From contig CALCEY010000005.1 of NCBI GenBank assembly GCA_937900415.1, forward strand, positions 65,992 through 129,991: DNA of 64,000 nucleotides. Direction: 5' to 3'. Position numbers and translations under genes: made by a program. This stretch comes from an uncultured Clostridia bacterium. Its GTDB lineage: Bacteria; Bacillota; Clostridia; Peptostreptococcales; Anaerovoracaceae. The notes under the pieces are model-generated. The model ran no database searches, was not told where the DNA came from, and saw only the letters and a program-made list of their open reading frames with translations. Shown piece by piece: positions 24,379 to 33,023 of the stretch (position 1 is its first letter; each line of letters starts with the position of its first letter).

Positions 24379-25326
24379 CTATAAAATTTGTGGTATCATT
24401 ATGTCTATCGCCTGAGGGACTGCCTCCATAATTACCTTTCCCGCGTCCGTTATCTCCCCGTCTGTACAAAGCCTCATGCTTTCCTCCAGCGGCGTAATTA
24501 CTACTTTTCTGCATTGTTTAAAAAGGAGCAGCCTGTCTATATCCTCAAGCCCAAGATGAGTCCCTTTGGCATATGAAGGAAATTTACTCACAAATTCCCG
24601 TCTTGAAACGTTATATATTATGTTAAGGTCCATCAAGCCGTCTTTGAGCGAGGCTCTAGGTGAACTTTTCACTCCTCCCCCACAGTATGACCCATTAGCT
24701 ACGGCTGTAAGAAGCACCTTTCCCTCGTGAACAAGTTCGCCGTCCGCTTCTACTTTCAGACAAGCCCCCTTTTTCTTAATCAAAATTCCCACTACTGCGG
24801 CAAGATATGCCATCGAGCCTTTCAAAAATGGATATTTCTTAAGAGTTCCCGTCAGATCTACCACGTTACAGTCAAATCCTATATTAAACATGTTTATACA
24901 GTAACGCGTCTGCATCTTCCCCGCTAAGGAGCCTTCATATTTTATTACGTCCGCTTTAGTCGTTTCTGCTTTAAGCTGAGCTTCGATACTCATGAAATCT
25001 CCTGCGTCAGGAAAGTTCCTTACAAAATCATTCCCTGTTCCTATCGGCATAATTCCGACGGCAACATTTTCGTAGCCTATTACGCCGTTGATAACCTCGT
25101 TGACGGTTCCGTCTCCTCCGCAGGCTATGAGCCTCAAAGCTTCTCCCTTTTCCCGCAGTTCGGCAGCGGCTGTCCTCGCAAATTTTTCCGCGTCCCCCAC
25201 GCTCTTCGTAAGATAGAAACCTGCCGGTATTCCTGTTCTTTCCGATACCAGTTTTATTTCTTCTTTCAGTCTGTCAATGCCTTTTCCCTTTCCTGCCTCG
25301 GGATTAACTATAAAAATTACCTTCAT
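24379..25326 (-). CDS. diacylglycerol kinase-family lipid kinase
   Basis: A 315-residue DagK/YegS-like kinase that phosphorylates diacylglycerol or a related lipid at the cytoplasmic membrane. The nucleotide-binding motifs are FIVNPEAGKGKG at the N-terminus, ACGGDGTVNEVINGV near residue 70 and IMPIGTGNDFVRNF. The C-terminal beta-sandwich domain contains GGGVKSSPRASLKDGLMDL, with the acidic residue typical of the family. AAGGAC precedes the ATG weakly. It is divergent from the M29 aminopeptidase. The real substrate cannot be read from the sequence. Confidence 0.88.
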   Translation of the reverse strand: MKVIFIVNPEAGKGKGIDRLKEEIKLVSERTGIPAGFYLTKSVGDAEKFARTAAAELREKGEALRLIACGGDGTVNEVINGVIGYENVAVGIMPIGTGNDFVRNFPDAGDFMSIEAQLKAETTKADVIKYEGSLAGKMQTRYCINMFNIGFDCNVVDLTGTLKKYPFLKGSMAYLAAVVGILIKKKGACLKVEADGELVHEGKVLLTAVANGSYCGGGVKSSPRASLKDGLMDLNIIYNVSRREFVSKFPSYAKGTHLGLEDIDRLLLFKQCRKVVITPLEESMRLCTDGEITDAGKVIMEAVPQAIDIMIPQIL

Positions 25327-25467
25327 TAAAAATATACCGTCGTCCTTGTTAAGATTCTGTATATTATCATTTTACATTTTTTACAGTATAAATCAACTGC
25401 TACTTTTAATTTGCGCATTTCTGGGTTATAATATCTACAGTAATTTTAATAAAAACGGGAGGCAAAT

Positions 25468-26577
25468 ATGGACTCAAGAATAGAAAAGCTTTCAAAGCTT
25501 CTCACATCTTATTCGTGTGAATTGAAAAAAGGTGAAAAAGTGCTTATCGACTACGAAGGAGAATGTTGCAGGCCTCTGGTAAGACAGCTCATCAAAGACT
25601 CGTATAAATTGGGAGCCAGACCTTACGTCAATCACAGAGACAGCTCCATACTGCGGGAAATTCTTTTAAATGCCGATGAAAACCAGATAGAGTTTTTAAA
25701 TGATTATCAACTTTATCAGATGAAGGGAATGGACGCTTATATCGCCGTAAGAGGCGGAGAAAACACGTCTGAGCTGGCCGACGTTCCTTCAGAAAAAATG
25801 AATATGTATTATAAACTCACAAGCCCTACGCTTGATTACAGGGTAAACAAAACCAAATGGGTCATACTGAGATACCCCGTCCCTTCCATGGCACAGCTTG
25901 CAGGCATGTCGCAGGAAGCATTTGAGGATTTCTTCTTCGACGTATGCACCCTTGACTATAAAAAAATGAGCAAGGCCATGGATTCGCTCGCAGATCTGAT
26001 GAACAAGACCGATAAGGTCCGTCTTACAGGCCCTGGAACAGATTTGACGTTTTCAATCAAAGATATTCCCGCTGTCAAGTGCGACGGTCTGCGCAACATT
26101 CCTGACGGAGAAGTTTATACAGCCCCTGTAAAGGACTCTATGAACGGAGTTATCAGCTACAACACCTTTTCAGAGGAGCAAGGCTTCACCTTTGAAAATA
26201 TAAGGTTTGAAATAGAAAACGGAAAAATCGTCAATGCGACGGCCAACGATACCTATAGAATCAACGAGCTTCTGGATACAGACGAGGGCGCCCGTTACTT
26301 CGGGGAATTTGCAATCGGAGTAAATCCTTTCGTGCTCACCCCGATGAAAGATACGCTGTTTGATGAAAAAATCTGCGGCAGCTTCCACCTGACTCCCGGA
26401 AAATGCTACGAGGACGCCTACAATGGCAATAATTCTGCTGTTCACTGGGATCTCGTCATGATTCAGCGTCCCGAATACGGCGGCGGTGAAATCTACTTCG
26501 ACGACGTATTGATCCGTAAAGATGGTATATTCGTAATAGATGAACTCAAAGGCTTAAATCCTGAAAACCTGAAATAA
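25468..26577 (+). CDS. M29-family metallo-aminopeptidase
   Basis: A 369-residue cytoplasmic aminopeptidase of the AmpS/PepS (M29) family that removes N-terminal residues from peptides. Metal ligands expected in M29 enzymes are visible: Glu in FSEEQG (VISYNTFSEEQG), Glu in GEFAIGVNP, the GSFHLTPGKCYEDAY loop and AVHWDLVMIQRP near the C-terminus, followed by GGEIYFDD. GGGAGG lies six bases before the ATG, and a TATAAT (25427-25432) sits about 35 bases upstream. Length is slightly under the usual 400 or so. It stands alone between a divergent lipid kinase and the ligase gene. Confidence 0.88.
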   Translation: MDSRIEKLSKLLTSYSCELKKGEKVLIDYEGECCRPLVRQLIKDSYKLGARPYVNHRDSSILREILLNADENQIEFLNDYQLYQMKGMDAYIAVRGGENTSELADVPSEKMNMYYKLTSPTLDYRVNKTKWVILRYPVPSMAQLAGMSQEAFEDFFFDVCTLDYKKMSKAMDSLADLMNKTDKVRLTGPGTDLTFSIKDIPAVKCDGLRNIPDGEVYTAPVKDSMNGVISYNTFSEEQGFTFENIRFEIENGKIVNATANDTYRINELLDTDEGARYFGEFAIGVNPFVLTPMKDTLFDEKICGSFHLTPGKCYEDAYNGNNSAVHWDLVMIQRPEYGGGEIYFDDVLIRKDGIFVIDELKGLNPENLK

Positions 26578-26588
26578 CAAGGCACTTT

Positions 26589-26645
26589 CGGCCTGAAAAA
26601 AATAGATGCTGCCGGCCTGAAAAAAATAGATGCTGCCGGCCTGAA
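26589..26645. repeat. 24-bp tandem repeat (two full copies plus a part)
   Basis: Identical 24-base units at 26589-26612 and 26613-26636 begin CGGCCTGAAAAAAATAG; a third, partial unit follows to about 26645. It starts 12 bases after the peptidase stop codon, in a 290-base gap without another gene. The A7 tracts and perfect identity suggest slippage-prone, recent duplication. Confidence 0.85.
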
Positions 26646-26867
26646 ACAACGTCTTTTCAGTTGCTTTAAGCAGCGCTTTGACAACATTCCGGAAATTGCC
26701 TCAGGCGGCGCGCCTGGCGGTACGTCTTGCATGATGTTTTCTGCATTCTCCTGACCTGCCGCTTAAAAAAGGCTTCCTCTGAACGGCAAAGACCGGCTGC
26801 CAATTACAACTGCCGGCAAAATCACAGGAAGTCAACGTCCATGATAAATATAACAAAAGGAGCGATA

Positions 26868-27929
26868 ATGAAGAAAAAGAAAATTGCAGTGCTCTTCGGA
26901 GGATGTTCCAGCGAATACGGAATTTCTCTGAAATCAAGCTATAGTGTTTTGAAATACATTGACAAGGAAAAATATGAAGCTATTCCTATAGGCATAACAG
27001 AAAACGGAGATTGGTATCATTATTGCGGTGACATTGAAAAAATCATTGATGATTCATGGCAGGATGAAAAAAACACATGTATACCGGCATATATCGTACC
27101 TGACAGAAGCGTTCACGGCATGATAGAACTTGGTGGCAACGGTCCTGTATTTACAAGATTAGATGGAGTTTTTCCAATGTTACACGGAAAAAACGGCGAA
27201 GATGGTACAGTCCAGGGACTCATCACTCTTGCAGGAATCCCTTTGATGGGCTGCGGCGTTCTCTCTTCCGCCCTTTGCATGGACAAGTACCGTGCGCACG
27301 TCGTTGCCGAAGCGGCGGGAATTGCAGTTCCCAAAGCGGCAAGCATTGCAGGGCACTTTGATAAAGCTGCCATAATAGAAAAAATTAAAGCTCTTACTTA
27401 TCCGCTTTTTGTAAAACCCGTAAACGCAGGTTCCTCTTATGGAATAACCGTGGTCGAAAGTAAGGAGCAGATCATGGACGCAGTCAATCTTGCCCTCCAA
27501 TATGACAGCGAAGTCATAATCGAGGAAAAAATTGACGGTTTTGAGGTCGGCTGCTCTATCATAGGCGACGGCAGCGGAAATGACATCGTCGGCAGAGTAG
27601 ATGAGATAGAACTTTTCACAGGCTGTTTCTTTGATTACACGAGAAAGTATACCGGCGTTGATTCAAAGATACACACACCTGCCAGAATAGATTCCGAAAC
27701 TGAAGAGCGGATAAAAGAAACGGGGCTTGCCCTTTTTAAGGCTTTAGGCTGTAAAGGATATGCCCGCCTCGATATGTTCCTCACCCCTGAGGGAAAAATA
27801 GTGTTCAACGAAATAAACACAATACCAGGCTTCACCTCGGTAAGCCGCTTCCCTAAAATGATGGCGGGGGTCGGACTCGAATACAAAGATGTGATAAGCA
27901 AAATCATAGAAATTGGATTATCGGAATAA
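26868..27929 (+). CDS. VanG-like D-alanine--D-alanine/D-serine ligase
   Basis: An ATP-grasp ligase of 353 residues that joins D-alanine to a second D-amino acid for peptidoglycan precursors. Typical motifs are VLFGGCSSEYGISLKS at the N-terminus, VFPMLHGKNGEDGTVQG, SALCMDKYRAH, PLFVKPVNAGSSYGI and VFNEINTIPGFTSVSRFP. Several stretches recall VanG specifically from memory, notably NGDWYHY, EIELFTGCFFDYTRKY and KIHTPARID, which suggests D-Ala-D-Ser specificity. I start at 26868 (MKKKKIAVLFGG), with AGGAG seven bases upstream; the frame extends another 47 codons without a signal. No vanT, vanXY or vanRS homologue lies nearby, so resistance is not implied. Confidence 0.82.
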   Translation: MKKKKIAVLFGGCSSEYGISLKSSYSVLKYIDKEKYEAIPIGITENGDWYHYCGDIEKIIDDSWQDEKNTCIPAYIVPDRSVHGMIELGGNGPVFTRLDGVFPMLHGKNGEDGTVQGLITLAGIPLMGCGVLSSALCMDKYRAHVVAEAAGIAVPKAASIAGHFDKAAIIEKIKALTYPLFVKPVNAGSSYGITVVESKEQIMDAVNLALQYDSEVIIEEKIDGFEVGCSIIGDGSGNDIVGRVDEIELFTGCFFDYTRKYTGVDSKIHTPARIDSETEERIKETGLALFKALGCKGYARLDMFLTPEGKIVFNEINTIPGFTSVSRFPKMMAGVGLEYKDVISKIIEIGLSE

Positions 27930-27947
27930 ATAATCGAAAAAAAGAGG

Positions 27948-27973
27948 GGGGGAGCATCCGCTGGCTCCCCCCC
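27948..27973 (-). terminator. terminator of the ung gene
   Basis: A 9-bp stem (GGGGGGAGC) with an 8-base loop is followed on the minus strand by CTCTTTTTTTCG. It sits between the convergent ligase and ung genes; 27974-28113 shows no gene. Confidence 0.7.
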
Positions 27974-28113
27974 TTCAAGCCGCTATATGTACGGTTCTTC
28001 GCATTGTTCTTTTTAAAGCAGTGTTCACGTGAACCGTCTTTTGATTTTCATTTTACCTGCGCAGCCTATACGGGCGGCATGCAGATTCCTCTATTGTTTA
28101 TCAGGCTCTGCCG

Positions 28114-28782
28114 CTAATCAAGTCTCCAATCTACAGGCTCTTGTCCTGTGATTTCAAGAAATCTGTTTACTTTGCTGAAATACCTTCCTCCAAAAAAACC
28201 GTTAAACGCAGAAAGTGGACTGGGATGGGCTCCCGTAATTATCATATGCTCTTTATTTGTTATCAGCGCCTGCTTTGATTTCGCATTGGCTCCCCACAAT
28301 ATGAACGCCACCTGTGTCTGCTTCTCGTTTAACGACTCAACTATTTTATCCGTAAAAGTTTCCCATCCTCTGCCTTTGTGGGAATTGGCCTCTCCCCGTC
28401 TCACAGTAAGCGCCGTGTTCAAAAGCAGTACGCCTTGCTTGGCCCATTCGGCCAGGCAGCCATGCTTGGGAGGCTCTATGCCAAGATCCTCTTTAATTTC
28501 TTTATATATATTCACAAGCGACGGCGGAATTTTTATTCCTTTATTCACAGAAAAGCAAAGTCCGTGAGCCTGATTTGGCTCATGGTAAGGATCCTGTCCC
28601 AAAATCACCACTTTTGTTTTCTCATAAGACGAATATTTCAACGCATTAAAAACGTCCTCCTCCGGCGGATAAACAGTATACGCCGATCTTTCCTCTTCAA
28701 CAAAAACTTCCAGCTTTTTAAAATATGGCTTTTCAAACTCACCTTTTAAAATGTTATCCCAATCGTTTCCTATGCGAACCAT
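28114..28782 (-). CDS. ung: uracil-DNA glycosylase
   Basis: The 222-residue family 1 enzyme removes uracil from DNA to start base excision repair. The water-activating motif VVILGQDPYHEPNQAHGL lies near residue 60 and the DNA-intercalation loop is GAHPSPLSAFNGFFG near residue 190. LLLNTALTVRRGEANSH is the uracil-binding region. Its length is normal for the family. The gene is transcribed leftwards; the upstream side is the repeat-filled divergent region 28783-29352. Confidence 0.95.
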   Translation of the reverse strand: MVRIGNDWDNILKGEFEKPYFKKLEVFVEEERSAYTVYPPEEDVFNALKYSSYEKTKVVILGQDPYHEPNQAHGLCFSVNKGIKIPPSLVNIYKEIKEDLGIEPPKHGCLAEWAKQGVLLLNTALTVRRGEANSHKGRGWETFTDKIVESLNEKQTQVAFILWGANAKSKQALITNKEHMIITGAHPSPLSAFNGFFGGRYFSKVNRFLEITGQEPVDWRLD

Positions 28783-28975
28783 GCCTTTCCTCCCGATTTG
28801 TTCTGAATATTGATGAAAATTTTGCTTTAGAGCTCAACGCTTCTCGAGCAAGCTCAGTTTTTCGAGCAATCCCGTCGACATTAAGACGAAATCGCCTTTA
28901 AGTGTTTAAGATAGCAAAAATAAATGACAAAGGTTAAAAATATATAAATGTTCAAAATAAGTATTTCAGCGGTGA
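28783..28975. other. gene-free stretch upstream of ung
   Basis: AT-rich spacer between ung and the 82-bp tandem repeats. Two short CTCGAGCAA/TTCGAGCAA copies occur near 28842-28870, and 28900-28960 is strongly AT-rich. No coding region or clear promoter was identified. Confidence 0.4.
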
Positions 28976-29303
28976 TTCAATGAACCCTGCCTTGCGGCAA
29001 CGCCGAACAACATGATTTTGGGTTCGTTATAACGCCATCCGGTTAGGTAAAAGGCGTTTCAATGAACCCTGCCTTGCGGCAACGCCGAACAACATAACAT
29101 CGGGTTCATTATACCACAAAGCACGTATGTCAGCGGCGTTTCAATGAACCCTGCCCTGCGGCAACGCCGAACAACATGATTTTGGGTTCGTTATAACGCC
29201 ATCCGGTTAGGTAAAAGGCGTTTCAATGAACCCTGCCCTGCGGCAACGCCGAACAATATAACATCGGGTTCATTATACCACAAATCCCCTCCCGGTGATT
29301 TAC
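28976..29303. repeat. four tandem 82-bp palindromic repeats in alternating A-B-A-B order
   Basis: Units start at 28976, 29058, 29140 and 29222, exactly 82 bases apart. Each opens with TTCAATGAACCCTGCC, continues through a TGCC/GGCA mini-hairpin and CGGCAACGCCG, and closes with GGGTTC, so AATGAACCC and GGGTTCATT form the ends of one long hairpin. Units 1 and 3 share one 3' half (GATTTTGGGTTCGTTATAAC), units 2 and 4 another (CATCGGGTTCATTATACC). The real period is therefore 164 bases twice. The B units contain TGGTATAAT on the minus strand, an extended -10 toward ung. The last unit is incomplete. No CRISPR-like variable spacer exists. Confidence 0.9.
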
Positions 29304-29340
29304 TTTAATAAAAACTATATAAATTGTTTTCGCTTTCGTG

Positions 29341-29346
29341 TATAAT
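29341..29346 (+). promoter_or_regulatory. -10 element of a probable leaderless transcript
   Basis: TATAAT is followed by six bases (AAATTT) and then the ATG at 29353. Transcription would start at or next to the first base of the start codon. No purine-rich ribosome binding site exists upstream. A clear -35 was not found. Confidence 0.5.
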
Positions 29347-29352
29347 AAATTT

Positions 29353-30000
29353 ATGAGTGAAATATACATCAGCAAGCTGACCGGCGGAGCTTTGCGTGAA
29401 TATCTTGAAAAATGCGGCCATACGCTGCGAATAATAACAGGACATCCCAATGTCAAAACGCCTATAACCTGTCACCCCGACATTTATATGTGCCGCCTCG
29501 GCAATACGACCTTTCACGGCAACCCTGAGAAACTGTCTTCCGAATACCCCGGCGACGCAATTTACAATGCCTGTTCTACCGGCAGATTCTTTCTTCATAA
29601 TCTGAAGATTACTTCGCCCGATTTATCGGATATGGCACAAAAAACCGGTCATATAATGGTTCATGTACCGCAAGGATATACAAAATGCAACTGCGTAACA
29701 GTGGATGAAAGCTCTATAATCACGTCAGACAGAGGCATTGAAAAAGCAGCCGTAAAGGCAGGAATGAACGTGCTTCTCGTAGAGCCTGCGCAAATTCTTT
29801 TGCCGGGCTATAAATACGGATTTCTGGGCGGAGCCTCCGGGCGTGTAGGCAATGAAATCATATTCAACGGAGATTTATCGGCCCACAGCGATTACTCTAA
29901 AATCAAGAATTTCATTAAAAGCCGCGGGCTGAGTATAGTATATTTTCATCAATACCCCCTTACAGATATAGGGTCAATAATAGAGGAAACAAGAAAATGA
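29353..30000 (+). CDS. conserved protein of unknown function (possibly DUF6873, GME-like fold)
   Basis: A 215-residue cytoplasmic protein. It begins MSEIYISKLTGGALREYL; conserved-looking features are GHPNVKTPITCHPDIYMCRL, ACSTGRFFLHNL, PQGYTKCNCVTVDESSIITSD and FLGGASGRVGNEIIFNGD. The arrangement recalls the guanidino-modifying-enzyme fold family DUF6873 from memory, a placement I hold loosely. There is no ribosome binding site; a GTG at 29338 in the same frame overlaps the -10 element and is less likely. The stop overlaps the next start by four bases (ATGA), so it forms an operon with the radical SAM, ACT and PFL genes. Confidence 0.6.
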   Translation: MSEIYISKLTGGALREYLEKCGHTLRIITGHPNVKTPITCHPDIYMCRLGNTTFHGNPEKLSSEYPGDAIYNACSTGRFFLHNLKITSPDLSDMAQKTGHIMVHVPQGYTKCNCVTVDESSIITSDRGIEKAAVKAGMNVLLVEPAQILLPGYKYGFLGGASGRVGNEIIFNGDLSAHSDYSKIKNFIKSRGLSIVYFHQYPLTDIGSIIEETRK

Positions 30001-31133
30001 AAAAACATGCTATAATACCGATATTCATACCTCATAAGGGCTGTCCCAACGACTGCATTTTCTGCAATCAGAGGAAAATCACTGCTCACAGCGAATCGGT
30101 AAGCGCCTCCGATATTCACCGTACAGTTTCCCGATACATGTCCACCCTTTCCGATATGAATATGGAAACCATCGAGCTTTCCTTTTTCGGAGGCTCTTTT
30201 ACCGGAATCCCTATAGAAGAGCAGCAGGAATATCTGGCAATAGCAAAAGAATATAAGGACAGAGGCGTAATTCAGAAAATACACCTTTCCACAAGACCCG
30301 ACTATATAAATAAAAAAATTCTTGATAATCTTAAAACCTATGACGTTGACGTAATAGAACTCGGAGTCCAGTCCTTCGCAGAGCCTGTGCTTAAGGCCTC
30401 AAACAGAGGCCACGACGCTTCCTGCGTGTACGAAAGCTGCGCTTTGATAAAAAAATACGGCTTTACTCTCGGGATACAGTTAATGATAGGGCTCCCGGAA
30501 GACACTGCCGAATACGATGTGTTTTCTGCAAAGGAAGCGGCGAAAATAAAGCCGCAAATCGCAAGGCTTTATCCGACCGTCGTCATCAGAGATACAGGTC
30601 TTTATCAGCTTATGGAAAAGGGCTTGTATACTCCTCTTAGGGAAAAAGATGCAGTGGAAAGAACAGCCTCTATGTACAAAATACTTACGGAAGCAGGTAT
30701 CAACGTTATACGAGTGGGGCTAAAGTCCAGCGATATAATGTCCGACGGGAACAATACCGCAGATACCTTCCACCCTGCATTCAGACAGCTCGTAGAAGGC
30801 TTTCTTGCGAGACAGCAGCTGGAAAAACAGATAGGCAAACTGCTATACGAGGAACTCGAGGCGCTCCCACTAACAGCATGTCCGCAAGAGGACATACCAA
30901 ATTCCAGGAGAAAAACAATCGCCCTTATAAGCAATCAAAAATGCAGAAACACGCTTTTTGGGCATAAAGGTGAAAATCGGCAGTTTTTTAAGAATAAGTA
31001 TCCCGAGGCAGACTTCATATATCTTACCGACATTCAAGCAGGTCTGAATCTGAAAGACGGAGAATATTCGGCAGTAAGTCTATATGATATAAAATTAAAA
31101 GGAGATATAAAATTAAAAGGAGATTTAAAATGA
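29997..31133 (+). CDS. radical SAM protein, ELP3-like
   Basis: A 378-residue radical SAM enzyme. The cluster motif is GCPNDCIFCNQ (CxxxCxxC) at residues 15-25; the SAM-binding region includes ELSFFGGSFTGIP, and IELGVQSFAEPVLKASNRGH and QLMIGLPEDTAEYD follow. This pattern is that of the short bacterial proteins annotated as elongator protein 3-like or coproporphyrinogen-III-oxidase-related; an acetyltransferase domain is absent. The substrate is unknown. The C-terminus DIKLKGDIKLKGDLK is encoded by a duplicated 18-bp unit that also carries the ribosome binding site of the next gene. It overlaps both neighbours by four bases. Confidence 0.82.
   Translation: MKKHAIIPIFIPHKGCPNDCIFCNQRKITAHSESVSASDIHRTVSRYMSTLSDMNMETIELSFFGGSFTGIPIEEQQEYLAIAKEYKDRGVIQKIHLSTRPDYINKKILDNLKTYDVDVIELGVQSFAEPVLKASNRGHDASCVYESCALIKKYGFTLGIQLMIGLPEDTAEYDVFSAKEAAKIKPQIARLYPTVVIRDTGLYQLMEKGLYTPLREKDAVERTASMYKILTEAGINVIRVGLKSSDIMSDGNNTADTFHPAFRQLVEGFLARQQLEKQIGKLLYEELEALPLTACPQEDIPNSRRKTIALISNQKCRNTLFGHKGENRQFFKNKYPEADFIYLTDIQAGLNLKDGEYSAVSLYDIKLKGDIKLKGDLK
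31086..31121 (+). repeat. two 18-bp direct repeats, each with a Shine-Dalgarno sequence
   Basis: Identical 18-base units at 31086-31103 and 31104-31121 each contain AAAAGGAG. The second AGGAG lies seven bases before the ACT gene ATG at 31130. The unit is a multiple of three, so the upstream protein stays in frame. Confidence 0.9.
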
Positions 31134-31393
31134 AAGCAGTAGTAACGGTTATCGGTAAAGATATGGTTGGAATTCTGGCAAAAGTAGCCGACTCATGCGC
31201 AGAAAAAAACGCCAACGTTCTGGAAATGACGCAGTCAATTCTGGACGGATATTTCTGTATGGTAATGATAATAGACATAAGCAATCTTTCATGCCGTCTT
31301 GACGGTCTGGAAGATTGCCTCAAAGCTTCTGTTCCCGACATGGTAATCCATGTTATGCACGAAGATATCTTCAATTCTATGCACAGGATATAG
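31130..31393 (+). CDS. ACT domain protein
   Basis: An 87-residue protein consisting of a single ACT domain: KAVVTVIGKDMVGILAKVADSCAEKNANVLEM forms the first beta-alpha-beta unit, with GKDMVGILA as the ligand-binding loop. It resembles the small regulatory ACT proteins that are conserved next to PFL-family genes in many anaerobes and streptococci. An amino-acid sensing role is likely from the fold; the ligand is unknown. The start overlaps the radical SAM stop. A 166-base gap without a clear gene separates it from the PFL gene. Confidence 0.88.
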   Translation: MKAVVTVIGKDMVGILAKVADSCAEKNANVLEMTQSILDGYFCMVMIIDISNLSCRLDGLEDCLKASVPDMVIHVMHEDIFNSMHRI

Positions 31394-31559
31394 AGCTCAT
31401 ATACGGCGATGATTTGCATATAGGCCGCAAACTTTCAAGTCACTTGAGACTGCCAAAGCAAGAGCCGAACATGACCATCAATAATCCGAATGTGGGAAAT
31501 CGCAGTAAAACCGCAAAATCCATAATCGAAAGCTGAAAAAGAAATGCGAGGTTTTAAAT

Positions 31560-32918
31560 ATGCTCAACTTTAACGACATCATGGAAACCATAACCATGAT
31601 TCAGGACGAAAATTTAGATATACGTACTATAACCATGGGAATTTCTCTCCTCGACTGTGCCGACAGCGATATAGACCGTTCATGTGAAAAGGTCTACGAC
31701 AAGATAACTTCAAAGGCTGCAAAGCTTGTAGAGGTCGGTGAAACCATTGAAAAGAAATACGGAATACCTATCGTAAATAAACGAATCAGCGTAACGCCTA
31801 TAGCCATGCTGGTTGCCGCAAGCGGCGGAGATCCTGTCAAGTATGCTCTTACTCTTGACGCCGCAGCCCGCAAGGTCGGAGTTAATTTTATAGGAGGCTT
31901 CAGCGCGCTGGTTCAGAAGGGATTCAGTGCTGGAGACAAAGAGCTCATAGAGTCAATACCCGAAGCGCTGGCTAAAACTGAATTCGTCTGCTCTTCAGTT
32001 AACATAGGGTCAACAAAGGCCGGAATCAATATGGACGCAGTAAAGATGATGGGCAAGGCAGTAAAAAAATCCGCCGAGCTCACTAAAGACAGCCAGTGCA
32101 TAGGAGCGGCGAAGCTGGTCGTTTTCTGCAACGCGCCGGAGGACAATCCTTTTATGGCAGGAGCTTTTCACGGAGTCGGAGAGCCGGATGTAGTCATAAA
32201 CGTCGGCGTTTCAGGTCCCGGCGTTGTGCGCAGCGCACTTTCCAAACTGCCTGACGACGCTTCGCTCAACGAAGTTGCAGAGCTGATAAAAAAGACTGCC
32301 TTTAAAATCACGAGAATGGGTCAGCTGGTAGGCTCCGAAGCCTCCAAAATGCTGGGAGTCCCTTTCGGCATCATAGATTTGTCCCTTGCTCCCACCCCCG
32401 CTGTCGGAGATTCAGTAGCCCATATACTTGAAGAAATTGGTCTCGAGCAATGCGGCGCCCACGGTACAACGGCAGCTTTGGCCATGCTCAACGACGCGGT
32501 AAAGAAAGGCGGCGTAATGGCCTCCTCCAGCGTTGGAGGATTGTCCGGAGCCTTCATACCTGTTACAGAAGACGCCGGTATGATTGCTGCCGCTTCAAAC
32601 AAAACCCTGTCAGTAGAAAAGCTTGAAGCTATGACAGCCGTGTGCTCAGTAGGGCTTGATATGATAGTAGTTCCCGGGGATACAGAGGCTTATACTATTT
32701 CCGCCATTATCGCCGATGAAGCCGCTATCGGAATGGTCAACTCAAAGACCACAGCCGTCCGCCTTATACCTGCGATAGGCCTTAAGGAAGGCGCTGAACT
32801 TGATTTCGGAGGTCTCCTGGGAAAGGGCCCTGTCATGAGCCTTCGCAGCAAGTCCTCACAAAAAATGATAGACAGAGGCGGAAGAATTCCCGCTCCGATG
32901 CAGAGTCTTAAAAACTGA
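31560..32918 (+). CDS. PFL-family protein (UPF0210/DUF711)
   Basis: A 452-residue cytoplasmic protein of the UPF0210 family, related in fold to glycyl-radical pyruvate formate-lyase-type enzymes. Characteristic segments are DIRTITMGISLLDCAD at the N-terminus, GIPIVNKRISVTPIAML, FIGGFSALVQKGFS, ECVCSSVNIGST-like EFVCSSVNIGSTKAGINM, and GVSGPGVVRSAL. Full family length. The catalysed reaction is not known. GCGAGG lies 8 bases before the ATG. It stands last in the operon after the ACT gene, the common partner order. Confidence 0.88.
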   Translation: MLNFNDIMETITMIQDENLDIRTITMGISLLDCADSDIDRSCEKVYDKITSKAAKLVEVGETIEKKYGIPIVNKRISVTPIAMLVAASGGDPVKYALTLDAAARKVGVNFIGGFSALVQKGFSAGDKELIESIPEALAKTEFVCSSVNIGSTKAGINMDAVKMMGKAVKKSAELTKDSQCIGAAKLVVFCNAPEDNPFMAGAFHGVGEPDVVINVGVSGPGVVRSALSKLPDDASLNEVAELIKKTAFKITRMGQLVGSEASKMLGVPFGIIDLSLAPTPAVGDSVAHILEEIGLEQCGAHGTTAALAMLNDAVKKGGVMASSSVGGLSGAFIPVTEDAGMIAAASNKTLSVEKLEAMTAVCSVGLDMIVVPGDTEAYTISAIIADEAAIGMVNSKTTAVRLIPAIGLKEGAELDFGGLLGKGPVMSLRSKSSQKMIDRGGRIPAPMQSLKN

Positions 32919-33023
32919 AAACGTCCAATGTGAAGTTTTCGTGGTTTATTTCAAAGGCCCATTGACATCTTGCTTCTGCGATATTACATTATTCTATACA
33001 TAAGTTAAGAGGGGGAGATTTAT

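Noticed and set aside
26868..27929. Functional vancomycin resistance cluster
   Set aside because: The VanG-like ligase stands alone without racemase, dipeptidase or regulatory genes.
28976..29303. CRISPR array or integron attC array at the 82-bp repeats
   Set aside because: The units follow each other without variable spacers and the whole 82 bases are repeated. GTTAGGT resembles an attC end, but the matching RYYYAAC end and any integron integrase are missing.
31315..31536. Separate 73-codon gene between the ACT and PFL genes
   Set aside because: It overlaps the ACT gene in another frame, lacks a ribosome binding site and shows no domain-like pattern.
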